This document shows, one piece after another, positions 9,669-17,292 of a stretch of 64,000 nt of DNA. This DNA is from Streptomyces antibioticus (GTDB taxonomy: Bacteria; Actinomycetota; Actinomycetes; Streptomycetales; Streptomycetaceae), in assembly GCF_002019855.1 (NCBI RefSeq), contig NZ_CM007717.1, forward strand, positions 62,001 to 126,000, written 5' to 3'. The notes beneath the pieces are model-generated. The model ran no database searches. It saw only the letters and a program-made list of their open reading frames with translations, and was not told the DNA's origin. The first letter of the stretch is position 1, and each line of letters opens with the position of its first letter. The position numbers were made by a program, and so were the translations under genes.

Positions 9669-9695
9669 TGTCACAAACGAGCTGGCAACACAGTC
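9669..9695 (+). promoter_or_regulatory. Putative ECF41-type promoter (TGTCACA-N16-AGTC)
   Basis: TGTCACA at 9669-9675 and AGTC at 9692-9695. It points rightward toward a stretch with no confident plus-strand gene; a 128-residue frame begins at 9791. It also overlaps the 3' end of a minus-strand frame, so its role is uncertain. Confidence 0.4.
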
Positions 9696-10180
9696 AAGTA
9701 GAGAAAGGGCAAAGAGTACAAAAATAACCGATTTAGACGGCGCGCCGAGCACCGACACGATCGTCCGATTCGGAACGGAGATGAACAGTCATGATGCTTC
9801 TTTCGGACGGAGACACTCTGCAGGGCATGTCCCCCACAAGCTCTCCTGTCGCCGAGAGTCCCTCGGCGCGCCAACCCCACTCCGACGACCGACATGGTTG
9901 CGGTGCACCATCCCATGCCGCTTTCCGCTTCGCGAATGAGGTCAAGTGGCTGATAGGCCTCCGGTTTCACAACGCCGGGCATCGACCTGTCTGGATGTAC
10001 TACGTGGTAGACGAGGCCCTTGACAGGACTGAGGCTGTGCATGTGGCCATCGGGCGTGGCTATCGCGACTCCACACGAGTAGTCGGGGCCGGTTGCCATG
10101 GCGAGCTTGGTCAAGTTGAGGTCCAGCAGATAGTCCGAGACCCGCTCGGCCAGATCAGGCTGACCCGTCCTTCCTGACAT
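9671..10180 (-). CDS. Hypothetical protein, probably frameshifted or decayed
   Basis: A 169-residue frame I do not recognise. The first 100 residues look protein-like (for example LAERVSDYLLDLNLTKLAMA and YSCGVAIATPDGHMHSL), with third-position GC above that of the competing plus-strand frame. The last 60 residues are rich in Arg, Cys and Leu and look non-coding. The neighbouring frame between 9733 and about 9890 is more plausible there, which suggests a frameshift near 9890. No good ribosome site precedes the ATG. It may be a remnant. Confidence 0.35.
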   Translation of the reverse strand: MSGRTGQPDLAERVSDYLLDLNLTKLAMATGPDYSCGVAIATPDGHMHSLSPVKGLVYHVVHPDRSMPGVVKPEAYQPLDLIREAESGMGWCTATMSVVGVGLARRGTLGDRRACGGHALQSVSVRKKHHDCSSPFRIGRSCRCSARRLNRLFLYSLPFLYLTVLPARL

Positions 10181-10310
10181 GGGGTCGAGCCGGATCTTTC
10201 CCGCTCATTCTTCGTGATGACCTCCAGGTCGCGCCCTCACCTCCGTTAACAGGCACTAACAAAAGCTGCTGATCATATGCCTGTGGGCTTGTCCGCTCGC
10301 TGGTCTGGTC

Positions 10311-11080
10311 GTGGGGAAACGTCAGTCGCGGCCGTGGATCTTGTCGGATGAACTGTGATCACTCATTGCAACGTTGTTGCCCGTGCTGACGCCGAAGCCG
10401 GTCGAGGGCAGACCCCGAGTGCCGGACCGGCAAGCTACGGGCGGGATCCTCTTCGTCCTGCACACAGACGTCCATTGGGATTACCTGCCCCAGGAGCTGG
10501 GATTTGGGTCAGGCATGACGTGCTGGCGGCGCCCGGCCACTGGCCACCTGGAACGAGGCCGGCGGCTGGGACCAACTGCCCGTGCTGCTGGAGAAGCCGC
10601 GGGTCGCAGGACCATCTGGACTGGTCTCGGGCCGTGATCGACGCATCCCACGTCAGGGCCGCTCGCCGGAGTCGAAAGTCGAAAGCGGACCCAGCCCGGT
10701 CGACCGAGCACGTCCGGGCAGCAAGCACCACCTCATCGTCGACGGGCAGGGCATCCCGCTCGCAGTGTCGTTGACCGGCGGGAACCACAACGACGTCACC
10801 CACCCTGACGCGTTGCCGGCCCACCGCGGCTACGACCACGACAAGTACCGGCGCCTGCCCCCGGGCCCGCGGGATCCGACCGGTGATCGCGAAGCGCGGC
10901 AATCCCCACGGCACCGGCCTGGGCATCTTCGCTACGTCGTCGAGCGCACGATCGCCTGGCTTCACGACTTCCGCCGTGTGCGCATCCGCTGGGAACGCCG
11001 TGACGACATCCATGAAGCATTCCTCGGACTCGCCGTCTGCCGATCACCCATCGCCACGTCCAACGGCTTTGTCAGGAACA
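10311..11080 (+). pseudogene. IS5-family (IS1647-like) transposase, decayed
   Basis: Read with frameshifts, the segment gives a typical Streptomyces IS5-family DDE transposase: GKRQSRPWILSDEL, TPKPVEGRPRVPDRQ, LPQELGFGSGMTCWRR, SRAVIDASHVRAARR, PGSKHHLIVDGQGIPLAVSL, RGYDHDKYRR, VVERTIAWLHDFRR and ITHRHVQRLC. Decay is clear. A conserved Trp codon is TGA at 10356-10358. There are at least four frame changes. The stretch between NDVT and RGYD is shortened, and the usual ADRGYD reads AHRGYD, removing the second catalytic Asp. No terminal repeats were identified. It is a dead insertion-sequence fossil. Confidence 0.88.
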
Positions 11081-11215
11081 GGATGGCCGGCCCGCATCGA
11101 CACGAGTGCTGGTCGGCGGCGCTGGCTCGCTCTGGCTTTGACGCCGATCGGGGGTCCACTGGACGGAACCTGGACCGCCGGAGACTCCGTTTCCAGCAAC
11201 GTCCGGAAGACTGCC

Positions 11216-11256
11216 GCCAGGGGTGGGGCAGCGTCCCTGGCTGCCCCACCCCTGGC
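11216..11256 (-). terminator. Terminator of alpha/beta hydrolase gene
   Basis: A perfect 16-base inverted repeat, arms 11216-11231 and 11241-11256 with a 9-base loop, lies 12 bases past the stop of the minus-strand hydrolase and just after the transposase fossil. It could act in both directions. Confidence 0.8.
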
Positions 11257-11268
11257 TGTTCCAGTCGA

Positions 11269-12111
11269 TCAGCGCACTGAGTGAGCCGCCGACTCGATGA
11301 TGCCGGCGACGTCCTTGGGATGGGACACGCTCACGGCATGCGAGGCGCGAACCTTGACGACGTGCGCCTTGGCCCGCTCAGCCATGAACTCCTGCACCTT
11401 CGGCGGGATGTTCAGGTCCTGCGTGGCCACCAGGACCCACGACGGAATGGTCTTCCACGCGGGCTCAGAAGCACCCTCTTCGAGCGCGGCATTGGTCACC
11501 GGCCTCTGGGTGACCGCCATCAGGTCCGTCGTACTCTTGGGAACATCGGCGGCGAACTGGTGGTGGAACTTGCTCGGCTCGATGTACAGGTCGGCGCCCT
11601 TCTTTCCATCCGGCTGTGTGATCGGGACCGGACGAAGAGCGTCGCCAAGGGTGCTGCCCGGGAACTTGCCCGACAGCTCGACCGCGCTCTCCCCCTTCTC
11701 CGGAAGGAAGGCGGCCACGTAGACGAGCGCCTTGACGTTGTCGGCGCCCTTGGCGGCGTTGCTGATGACGGATCCGCCATAGGAGTGGCCGGCGAGCACA
11801 ACGGGGCCGTCGATGCTTGCCAGCAGCTCCTTGAGGTAGGCAGCGTCACTGCTGAGGCCGCGCAGCGGGTTGGCCGGGGCGATCACCGGATAGCCTTCGT
11901 GCTTCAGCTTGGCGATGACACCGTTCCAGCTCGTGGAGTCGGCGAAGGCACCGTGCACGAGGACGACCGTCGGCTTGCGGTGCTGCGGGGAGGGGGCCTT
12001 GCCGGCGCTGGCCGGTCCGACGGACGCGGCGAAGAGCGCGGCGGCCACGGTAGCGGTGGCCATGAGAGTCATAGGAGTGCGGGCACGTCGGGAAAGCGAA
12101 CGACGGTTCAT
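11269..12111 (-). CDS. Secreted alpha/beta hydrolase
   Basis: A 280-residue hydrolase with an export signal: MNRRSLSRRART, then a hydrophobic stretch ending at GPASAGKA; the RR cluster leaves the Tat route possible. The mature part has VLVHGAFADSTSW (oxyanion HG), nucleophile Ser in GHSYGG, a probable Asp in ATQDLNIPP and His in ASHAVSVSHP. This is the EstC/salicylate-esterase-like branch of the superfamily. ATG at 12111 is preceded by GAAAGG seven bases upstream, whereas the longer frame would hide the signal peptide. It sits 134 bases downstream of a second, intracellular-type hydrolase on the same strand and may be cotranscribed with it. The substrate is unknown. Confidence 0.87.
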   Translation of the reverse strand: MNRRSLSRRARTPMTLMATATVAAALFAASVGPASAGKAPSPQHRKPTVVLVHGAFADSTSWNGVIAKLKHEGYPVIAPANPLRGLSSDAAYLKELLASIDGPVVLAGHSYGGSVISNAAKGADNVKALVYVAAFLPEKGESAVELSGKFPGSTLGDALRPVPITQPDGKKGADLYIEPSKFHHQFAADVPKSTTDLMAVTQRPVTNAALEEGASEPAWKTIPSWVLVATQDLNIPPKVQEFMAERAKAHVVKVRASHAVSVSHPKDVAGIIESAAHSVR

Positions 12112-12245
12112 GGTGGGCCTTTCGAGGCTGTGTTGTCTTCTGTGTCCGTGTTGCTGGGTGGTCACGGCTGCGGCAGATCCCTGTCGCACTTCGGGGAGCG
12201 CGCCGCAGTCGGCAGGGGTCGGCGCGAGTGCGGTGATGGGGTTTT

Positions 12246-13196
12246 CTAGTTGCCGTGCAGGACGGTGCGCAGCGTGTGGATGGCCTGCTCCATCGCAACC
12301 GTTGTGGCCTGGGTGGGACGCACGGGGTTGAGCATCATGAAGTCGTGCAAGGTTCCGTTGATGCGAATGCTCGTGGTGGGTACGCCCGCCTGGGTGAGCT
12401 TGCGGGCGTAGGCTTCGCCCTCGTCCCGCAGCACGTCGTTGTCGTCGACGATGACGAGGGCGGGCGGGAGACCTTGCAGTTCGCCCAGGGTCGCCCGCAG
12501 CGGTGAGGCGGTGATTTCCGCGCGCTGGGCGGAGTCGGTCGTGTAGCAGTCCCAGAACCAGGCCATGGCCTTCGCGGTGAGGTAGGGGCCGTCGGCGAAC
12601 TCCCGGTAGCTGTCGGTGTTCTGGGCTGCATCGGTGACGGGGTAGTACAGCGATTGGTGGATGAAGTTCACATCACCGCGCTGTTTGGCCATGAGGGTGA
12701 GAGCGGCGGTCATGTTCCCACCGACGGAGTCGCCGGCCACGGCGAGGCGGGAGGGGTCGAGCCCTTCCTCGGCGCCGTTCGTGGTGATCCATCGGGCGGT
12801 TGCGTACGCCTGCTCGATGGCGACGGGGTACTTGGCCTCCGGTGAACGGGAATACTCGACGAACACGAGGGCGGCGTTCGCTCCGACAGCGAGTTCGCGT
12901 ACCAGCCGGTCGTGGGTCCCGGCGTTGCCGATGACCCAGCCGCCTCCGTGCACGTAGAGGACCACGGGCAGTGGGCTCCGCGTGCTGGCGGGCTTGACGA
13001 TGCGTACAGGTACGTCACCGACCTCGGCGGGCACAGTAATCCACTTCTCGTCCACTTCGAGCTTGTCGACCGGGGCGGCCTGGATGTCGTCCAGGATCTT
13101 GCGGGCTCTTTCGGGGCCGAGTTCGTACAGAAAGGGCGGGTGAGACGTCGCGTCCGCGATTTCTTGGGCTGCGGACTCAAGAACGGGTTTGGTCAT
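12246..13196 (-). CDS. Alpha/beta hydrolase, hormone-sensitive-lipase family
   Basis: A 316-residue esterase. The HGGGW oxyanion motif, the nucleophile motif GDSVGG, the DND motif (IVDDNDVLRDEGE) and the His in LHDFMML form the HSL-type catalytic set. There is no signal peptide, so it is probably a cytoplasmic carboxylesterase for short-chain esters. ATG at 13196 has GAGGAG about eight bases upstream. A putative ECF41-type promoter stands 48 bases upstream, suggesting stress-sigma control of this gene and perhaps of the secreted hydrolase after it. Confidence 0.9.
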   Translation of the reverse strand: MTKPVLESAAQEIADATSHPPFLYELGPERARKILDDIQAAPVDKLEVDEKWITVPAEVGDVPVRIVKPASTRSPLPVVLYVHGGGWVIGNAGTHDRLVRELAVGANAALVFVEYSRSPEAKYPVAIEQAYATARWITTNGAEEGLDPSRLAVAGDSVGGNMTAALTLMAKQRGDVNFIHQSLYYPVTDAAQNTDSYREFADGPYLTAKAMAWFWDCYTTDSAQRAEITASPLRATLGELQGLPPALVIVDDNDVLRDEGEAYARKLTQAGVPTTSIRINGTLHDFMMLNPVRPTQATTVAMEQAIHTLRTVLHGN

Positions 13197-13244
13197 CAGT
13201 GTGCTCCTCGCCTTCGCAGGCTTCCTGCCTGCTCCGACACAAAT

Positions 13245-13271
13245 GACAGGGCACGAGCTGAAGGTGTGACA
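13245..13271 (-). promoter_or_regulatory. Putative ECF41-type promoter (TGTCACA-N16-TGTC)
   Basis: On the minus strand TGTCACA runs 13271 to 13265 and TGTC 13248 to 13245, exactly 16 bases apart. It is 48 bases before the ATG of the HSL-type hydrolase. Confidence 0.62.
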
Positions 13272-13346
13272 TGAGGACGCAAGAAGATGTGAAGGACCAG
13301 GTTCACCAGTAGAGGCCCTGCCAGGGCAGATGCCGGCGTTACTGCC

Positions 13347-16115
13347 TCACGGGCCTGCGGTGGTCGGGGCTGCCTGATCAAGTTCGGCGAGTGCAGACTT
13401 CAGTTCGGTGCGCCGCTTGATACCGAGCTTCGTGAACACCTTGCGCAAGTGGTACTCGGCCGTGTGGGCGCTGATGAAAAGTCGGGCGCCGATGTCCCGA
13501 TTGGTGAGCCCTTCCCGGGCTAGGCGCGCCACGTTGAGTTCCTGGCTGGTGAGCTGTGCCACCGAGCCCTGCGCGGGCACACGCAGAGTCTCGCCACTCA
13601 CGCGCATCTCGTCTGCAGCCCGTTGGGCAAAAGCGTTCAGGCCGCATTTCGACAGGACATCGTGTGCGATACGGACCTTTTCGAGGGCTTCGGTGTGTCG
13701 GCCTTCGCGGTTCAAAAATTCGCCGTACAGCAAGTGACAGCGTCCCACCATAATCGGGATCCGCTCGTTCTCGAAGCGTTCGATGGCGTCCAGATAGAGC
13801 GCCTGTGCTTCGTCCTTTTCACGGAGCTGTGCTTCTGCCATCGCCGACACGGCCGATGCCCAGTTCGTTCCCACTGGCCGGGTGACGCCGTCGAGCTTCT
13901 TGTACGCGTGCTCGGCGAGCGCAAAGTCGCCCGTGTGGGCAGCCGCCTCCACGAGTTCGAGGAGAGTGCGCATGGCGTGGTTCAGCTCGTGTGTGTAGGG
14001 GAGCTCTCGGCTGCCACTGGTCACTGCGTCTTTGAAGCGACCGAGGCCGTTGTAGCAGATGGCTTCGGCGAAGTTCGTAGCGCTCACTCCGTATCCCTCG
14101 CCACGTGCCTGAGCATCGGCTCGGATTTTCTCGGCCCAGCGTTCCATTTCACTGCTGCGGCCTCGGTAGGCGGCAAGGAACATGCGCCCGTACTGCGGTA
14201 GCGGATGGCCGGTGACTTCCTTCAGTGCGTCGATCTCGTCGCAGGAGGCTTCGGCTGCGTCCAGATCTCCGTCGACGGTCTGCGCCAGCATCAGGAGGCT
14301 GAGGGCGATCGGAAGCACGGTGACAATGCCCTCGGCGCGGGCGATGTCGACCTGTCGGTCGGCGAGGGCGCGAAGCGCTTGGGCGTCCCAGAGGTCCTGT
14401 GCGGCGCGGGAGGCGAACCACATCCAGTGCAGCCCGAGTGCGTCGGGTGCCTGGTCGAGGAAGGCACGTTGTGCACGACGCAAGGTTGCGAGGGCGGCTT
14501 TTTGTCCTTTTGCGGCAAGGAGCGCCTGGCCGCGGAGGATCAGATCGCGTGCATTGCCGGAGTCTTCAGCACCGGTCGCTTGGAGGATGGCGTTGGAGAC
14601 TGTGGCTACCTGTTCGGCGTCCGCGAGGCGGCCGCCGTAGATTGCTGCCGCGAGTGCCTCGATGTACGTGTCGCGGGCGAGCACGGGGTCGAGGGTTTCG
14701 AGCCCTTGGGCTGCGGCGAGCAGTTCCTGCGGGCCGCTGCTGTCACGTCGAAGCGCGTATCCCGCCCGGGCTCGCAGGCGGGCCACGAGCGCGTCCTGCA
14801 GGGCCGTGAGGGGAAGGTCGCGGGTGTTGTCGAGCAGATGAAGGGCCGCAGCGGGCGCGCCGGCGTCGTGCTTTGCTTCGGCGGCTGCGATCAGTCGCTC
14901 CCCTCGGCGCACCGGCGAGGGTGTCAGCTCGGCTGCCCGCTCGAGAAAGGCGCCTGCGGCTGCGGCACCTCCGCGGGTTCGCGCTCGTGCCGCCGAGTGT
15001 TCGAGGTCGGTGGCGACCTCTTCGTCCGGGCGAAGCGTGGCGCTGGCGCGGTGCCATGCCCTGCGGTCCGGGTCGTGCTCGGCGCTGGTGACATCTGCGA
15101 GCGCGGCGTGGACGCGGCGTCGGTCCTCCGGCGATGCCTCACGGTAAATGGCTGACCGGATGAGTGGGTGGCGGAAGCTGGCGCGGGTGCCGATGAGGAG
15201 TGCGTCGGCGTCTTTTGCCGCGTCGAAGGCTTCGGGCCCCAGTCCCAGTACCGCGCTGGCACGCCAGAGCAGTTCGGGATCGCCTGTGGGGTCTGCTGCC
15301 GCCAGCAGCAGGAGCAGTCGGGCCGGCTGCGCCAGCGGCTCGAGTTGCGCAACCAGGCTTTGCTCGATGCGCTTCTCCAGTGGCATCGAGCTGGTCAGGC
15401 TGAATCCTCCTGCGATCTCGGCTGGACTCAGGCTTCGTGGGAGTTCTCGCAGTGCGAGCGGGTTTCCCCGTGCCTCGGCGATCAGTTGGTCTCGTACGCG
15501 CCGGTCGAGGCGGCCGGGGACGGCCAGGCGCAGGAGTTCGCTCGCATCGTCGTATCCCAGGCCTTCGACGTTGAGTTGCGGGAGTCCGGCGAAGGCCTCG
15601 TCGACCTGACGCATGGCGAGGACGAGGGCGATGCCTTCCACGTCGAGGCGGCGGGCAGCGAAGGCCACAGCGCGTGCGGATGCTTCGTCGAGCCACTGTG
15701 CGTCGTCAACGATGCACAGGAGTGCCCCATCGCCTGCGGTTTCGGTGAGGAGACCGAGCAGTGCGAGCCCGACGAGGAAGGGACTGGGCGGGGAGGCCTG
15801 GCGTAGGCCCAGGGCCGCGTCGAGCGCTTCGCGTTGCGGGGCGGGCAGGCACGATGCCGAACTCATCATGTGGCCGCACATTTGCTGGAGGCCGGCGTAG
15901 GCGAGTTCCATCTCGGACTGCGATGCGATGACCCTCTCGACCCTGATGTGCTGTGTGGCGCGGTTTGCCATGTGGTCGAGAAGGGCTGTCTTGCCGACAC
16001 CGGCTTCGCCGGAGAGAACGAGAGCGCCGCTGTGTCCGGCGCGAGCCCGGTTGAGCAGGCCGTCCAGTGCCAGCAACTCGCGTCGCCGTCCTCGCAACGG
16101 CGCGGCCTCGGTCAC
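13347..16115 (-). CDS. LAL-type LuxR transcriptional regulator (AAA ATPase)
   Basis: A 922-residue large ATP-binding LuxR regulator. Walker A is GEAGVGKTAL near residue 36 and Walker B is CIVDDAQWLD near 135. A long helical TPR-like middle follows. The C-terminal LuxR domain contains LTSQELNVARLAREGLTNRD and ISAHTAEYHLRKVFTKLGIK. GTG at 16115 was chosen because GAAGG lies eight bases upstream, and the family begins just before the LRGRRREL segment. The annotated open frame extends 91 codons further without coding character. It is the same length as the plus-strand LAL gene at 17293, and the two flank the ECF41 sigma gene. The effector and targets are unknown. Confidence 0.9.
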   Translation of the reverse strand: MTEAAPLRGRRRELLALDGLLNRARAGHSGALVLSGEAGVGKTALLDHMANRATQHIRVERVIASQSEMELAYAGLQQMCGHMMSSASCLPAPQREALDAALGLRQASPPSPFLVGLALLGLLTETAGDGALLCIVDDAQWLDEASARAVAFAARRLDVEGIALVLAMRQVDEAFAGLPQLNVEGLGYDDASELLRLAVPGRLDRRVRDQLIAEARGNPLALRELPRSLSPAEIAGGFSLTSSMPLEKRIEQSLVAQLEPLAQPARLLLLLAAADPTGDPELLWRASAVLGLGPEAFDAAKDADALLIGTRASFRHPLIRSAIYREASPEDRRRVHAALADVTSAEHDPDRRAWHRASATLRPDEEVATDLEHSAARARTRGGAAAAGAFLERAAELTPSPVRRGERLIAAAEAKHDAGAPAAALHLLDNTRDLPLTALQDALVARLRARAGYALRRDSSGPQELLAAAQGLETLDPVLARDTYIEALAAAIYGGRLADAEQVATVSNAILQATGAEDSGNARDLILRGQALLAAKGQKAALATLRRAQRAFLDQAPDALGLHWMWFASRAAQDLWDAQALRALADRQVDIARAEGIVTVLPIALSLLMLAQTVDGDLDAAEASCDEIDALKEVTGHPLPQYGRMFLAAYRGRSSEMERWAEKIRADAQARGEGYGVSATNFAEAICYNGLGRFKDAVTSGSRELPYTHELNHAMRTLLELVEAAAHTGDFALAEHAYKKLDGVTRPVGTNWASAVSAMAEAQLREKDEAQALYLDAIERFENERIPIMVGRCHLLYGEFLNREGRHTEALEKVRIAHDVLSKCGLNAFAQRAADEMRVSGETLRVPAQGSVAQLTSQELNVARLAREGLTNRDIGARLFISAHTAEYHLRKVFTKLGIKRRTELKSALAELDQAAPTTAGP

Positions 16116-16498
16116 GGTGTCCGCCTTCGCCCGATTTTTGCATTGCAGGCAGTCTTCAGCGCCACGTCCTATTGAAGCACTGGCGGGATAGGGAGGGCGA
16201 GCGCGAGGAGTGGGTGCGTGTCCTCTGGCGGACGCTGGTGCCTGTCCCCCGTGGGTGTTCGCCCGGCACGGCGGTTGTGAGCGCTCTGCGTGGTCTGTGC
16301 CCCGCCGAGCGCCCGCGCGTCCCAGCCGTGCCGTCCTGCCTGGTCGCCCTTGGGGCGACCAGGCACGTAGGGCCGGCCCTGGTCCCACTACGCATGTGCC
16401 TACGGGTTCTCCAGGGCGCGATCGATGCCCCGCGAAAGCGACGTTGGTGGTGAGCCGCCCTTCCGGGTTGCTGCCCCATCGTTTTGAGGAGCCGGGCC
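16116..16498. other. Divergent intergenic region, LAL regulator / sigma factor
   Basis: There is no gene. The stretch must hold the start signals for both divergent regulators. Its main structure is a strong hairpin at 16337-16365. No TGTCACA box is present, so I see no sign that the sigma gene is autoregulated by that motif. Confidence 0.5.
16337..16365. promoter_or_regulatory. Perfect hairpin/operator-like palindrome
   Basis: Arms TGCCTGGTCGCCC (16337-16349) and its exact complement (16353-16365) around a 3-base loop. It sits in the middle of the divergent region, so it may be an operator or an attenuating hairpin rather than a terminator. Confidence 0.5.
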
Positions 16499-17185
16499 AT
16501 GAACACGTATCCGACCCAAGCCGAGGGCGATCGGGATCTGCAGGGAACGTCGGCCTGCCCTGCTCCCGATGAGCTCGGGGACGCTGTTTCGGTGTTCATC
16601 GAGGCCAGGCCCGGTCTGCTCAAGATCGCTCACCAGATCCTCGGGGACGCAGGTGATGCAGAAGACGTCATCCAGGAGACCTGGCTTCGGTGGCAGGGCA
16701 CAGACCGAACGGTCGTGCTGAACCCGGCCGCGCTGCTCAGGACGACTACCGTCCGACTGGCGATCAACGTCGTCCACTCCGCTCGCAGGCGTCGGGAGTC
16801 CTCTGCCAGCCCGTGGCTTCCCGAGTCGGCCGACCCCCAGGGCACCCCCGAAGCGGTGGCCGAGCGGCAGGACGCTGTTGAGCGTGCGGTCCTCATGCTG
16901 ATGGAACTGCTGACTCCGAGGCAACGTACGGCCTACCTCCTGCGCGAAGGTTTCGGTTATCCGTACGACCGGATCTCCGAGATTCTGCGGCTCAGCGTCG
17001 TCAACGCTCGGCAGCAGGTGTCGCGTGCGCAGGAGCGCCTCTCTTCAGATCGTCGCAAGCAGCCAGTGGACTCGGTCGCGCATCGGCGGCTCGTCCAGGC
17101 TTTCCTCGCGGCCGCCGAGTTCGGAGATCTTGCGCGGCTGGAGGATGTCCTCGCCTCTGAGGTCGATCTTCAGCCCGCACGGTAG
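16499..17185 (+). CDS. ECF41-type (SigJ-like) RNA polymerase sigma factor lacking the SnoaL domain
   Basis: A 228-residue sigma factor. Region 2 is FIEARPGLLKIAHQILGDAG with DAEDVIQETWLRW. The linker carries SPWLPES, close to the WLPEP signature of ECF41 factors. Region 4 is LLTPRQRTAYLLREGFGYPY through SVVNARQQVSRAQERL. ECF41 proteins normally continue with a DGGGK-containing SnoaL-like C-terminal domain of about 100 residues that both restrains and enables the factor. Here the frame stops just after LASEVDLQPAR, where that domain should begin. ATG at 16499 follows TGAGGAG by seven bases. It is probably a truncated, possibly deregulated or inactive, factor. Putative target promoters of this class are scattered over 1-29.6 kb. 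Confidence 0.85.
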   Translation: MNTYPTQAEGDRDLQGTSACPAPDELGDAVSVFIEARPGLLKIAHQILGDAGDAEDVIQETWLRWQGTDRTVVLNPAALLRTTTVRLAINVVHSARRRRESSASPWLPESADPQGTPEAVAERQDAVERAVLMLMELLTPRQRTAYLLREGFGYPYDRISEILRLSVVNARQQVSRAQERLSSDRRKQPVDSVAHRRLVQAFLAAAEFGDLARLEDVLASEVDLQPAR

Positions 17186-17292
17186 ATCCAGGCTGGTGGG
17201 CACCGGTCCTCATCACTCCCCCAACGCCTACGGATCTTTTCCCAGGCTCGGCGAAATGGGGCCTTGTATGCTCGCCGTGTGCGGTGCTCGCG

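Noticed and set aside
9791..10177. Plus-strand 128-residue frame downstream of the 9669 promoter-like site
   Set aside because: Third-position GC is lower than on the opposite strand and the text is His/Arg-rich and not protein-like. The minus-strand frame is the better, though weak, candidate.
13347..16388. Longer start for the minus-strand LAL regulator at 16388
   Set aside because: The 91 extra codons are Arg/Pro/Gly-rich without coding character; GTG at 16115 has a ribosome site and gives the paralogue length.
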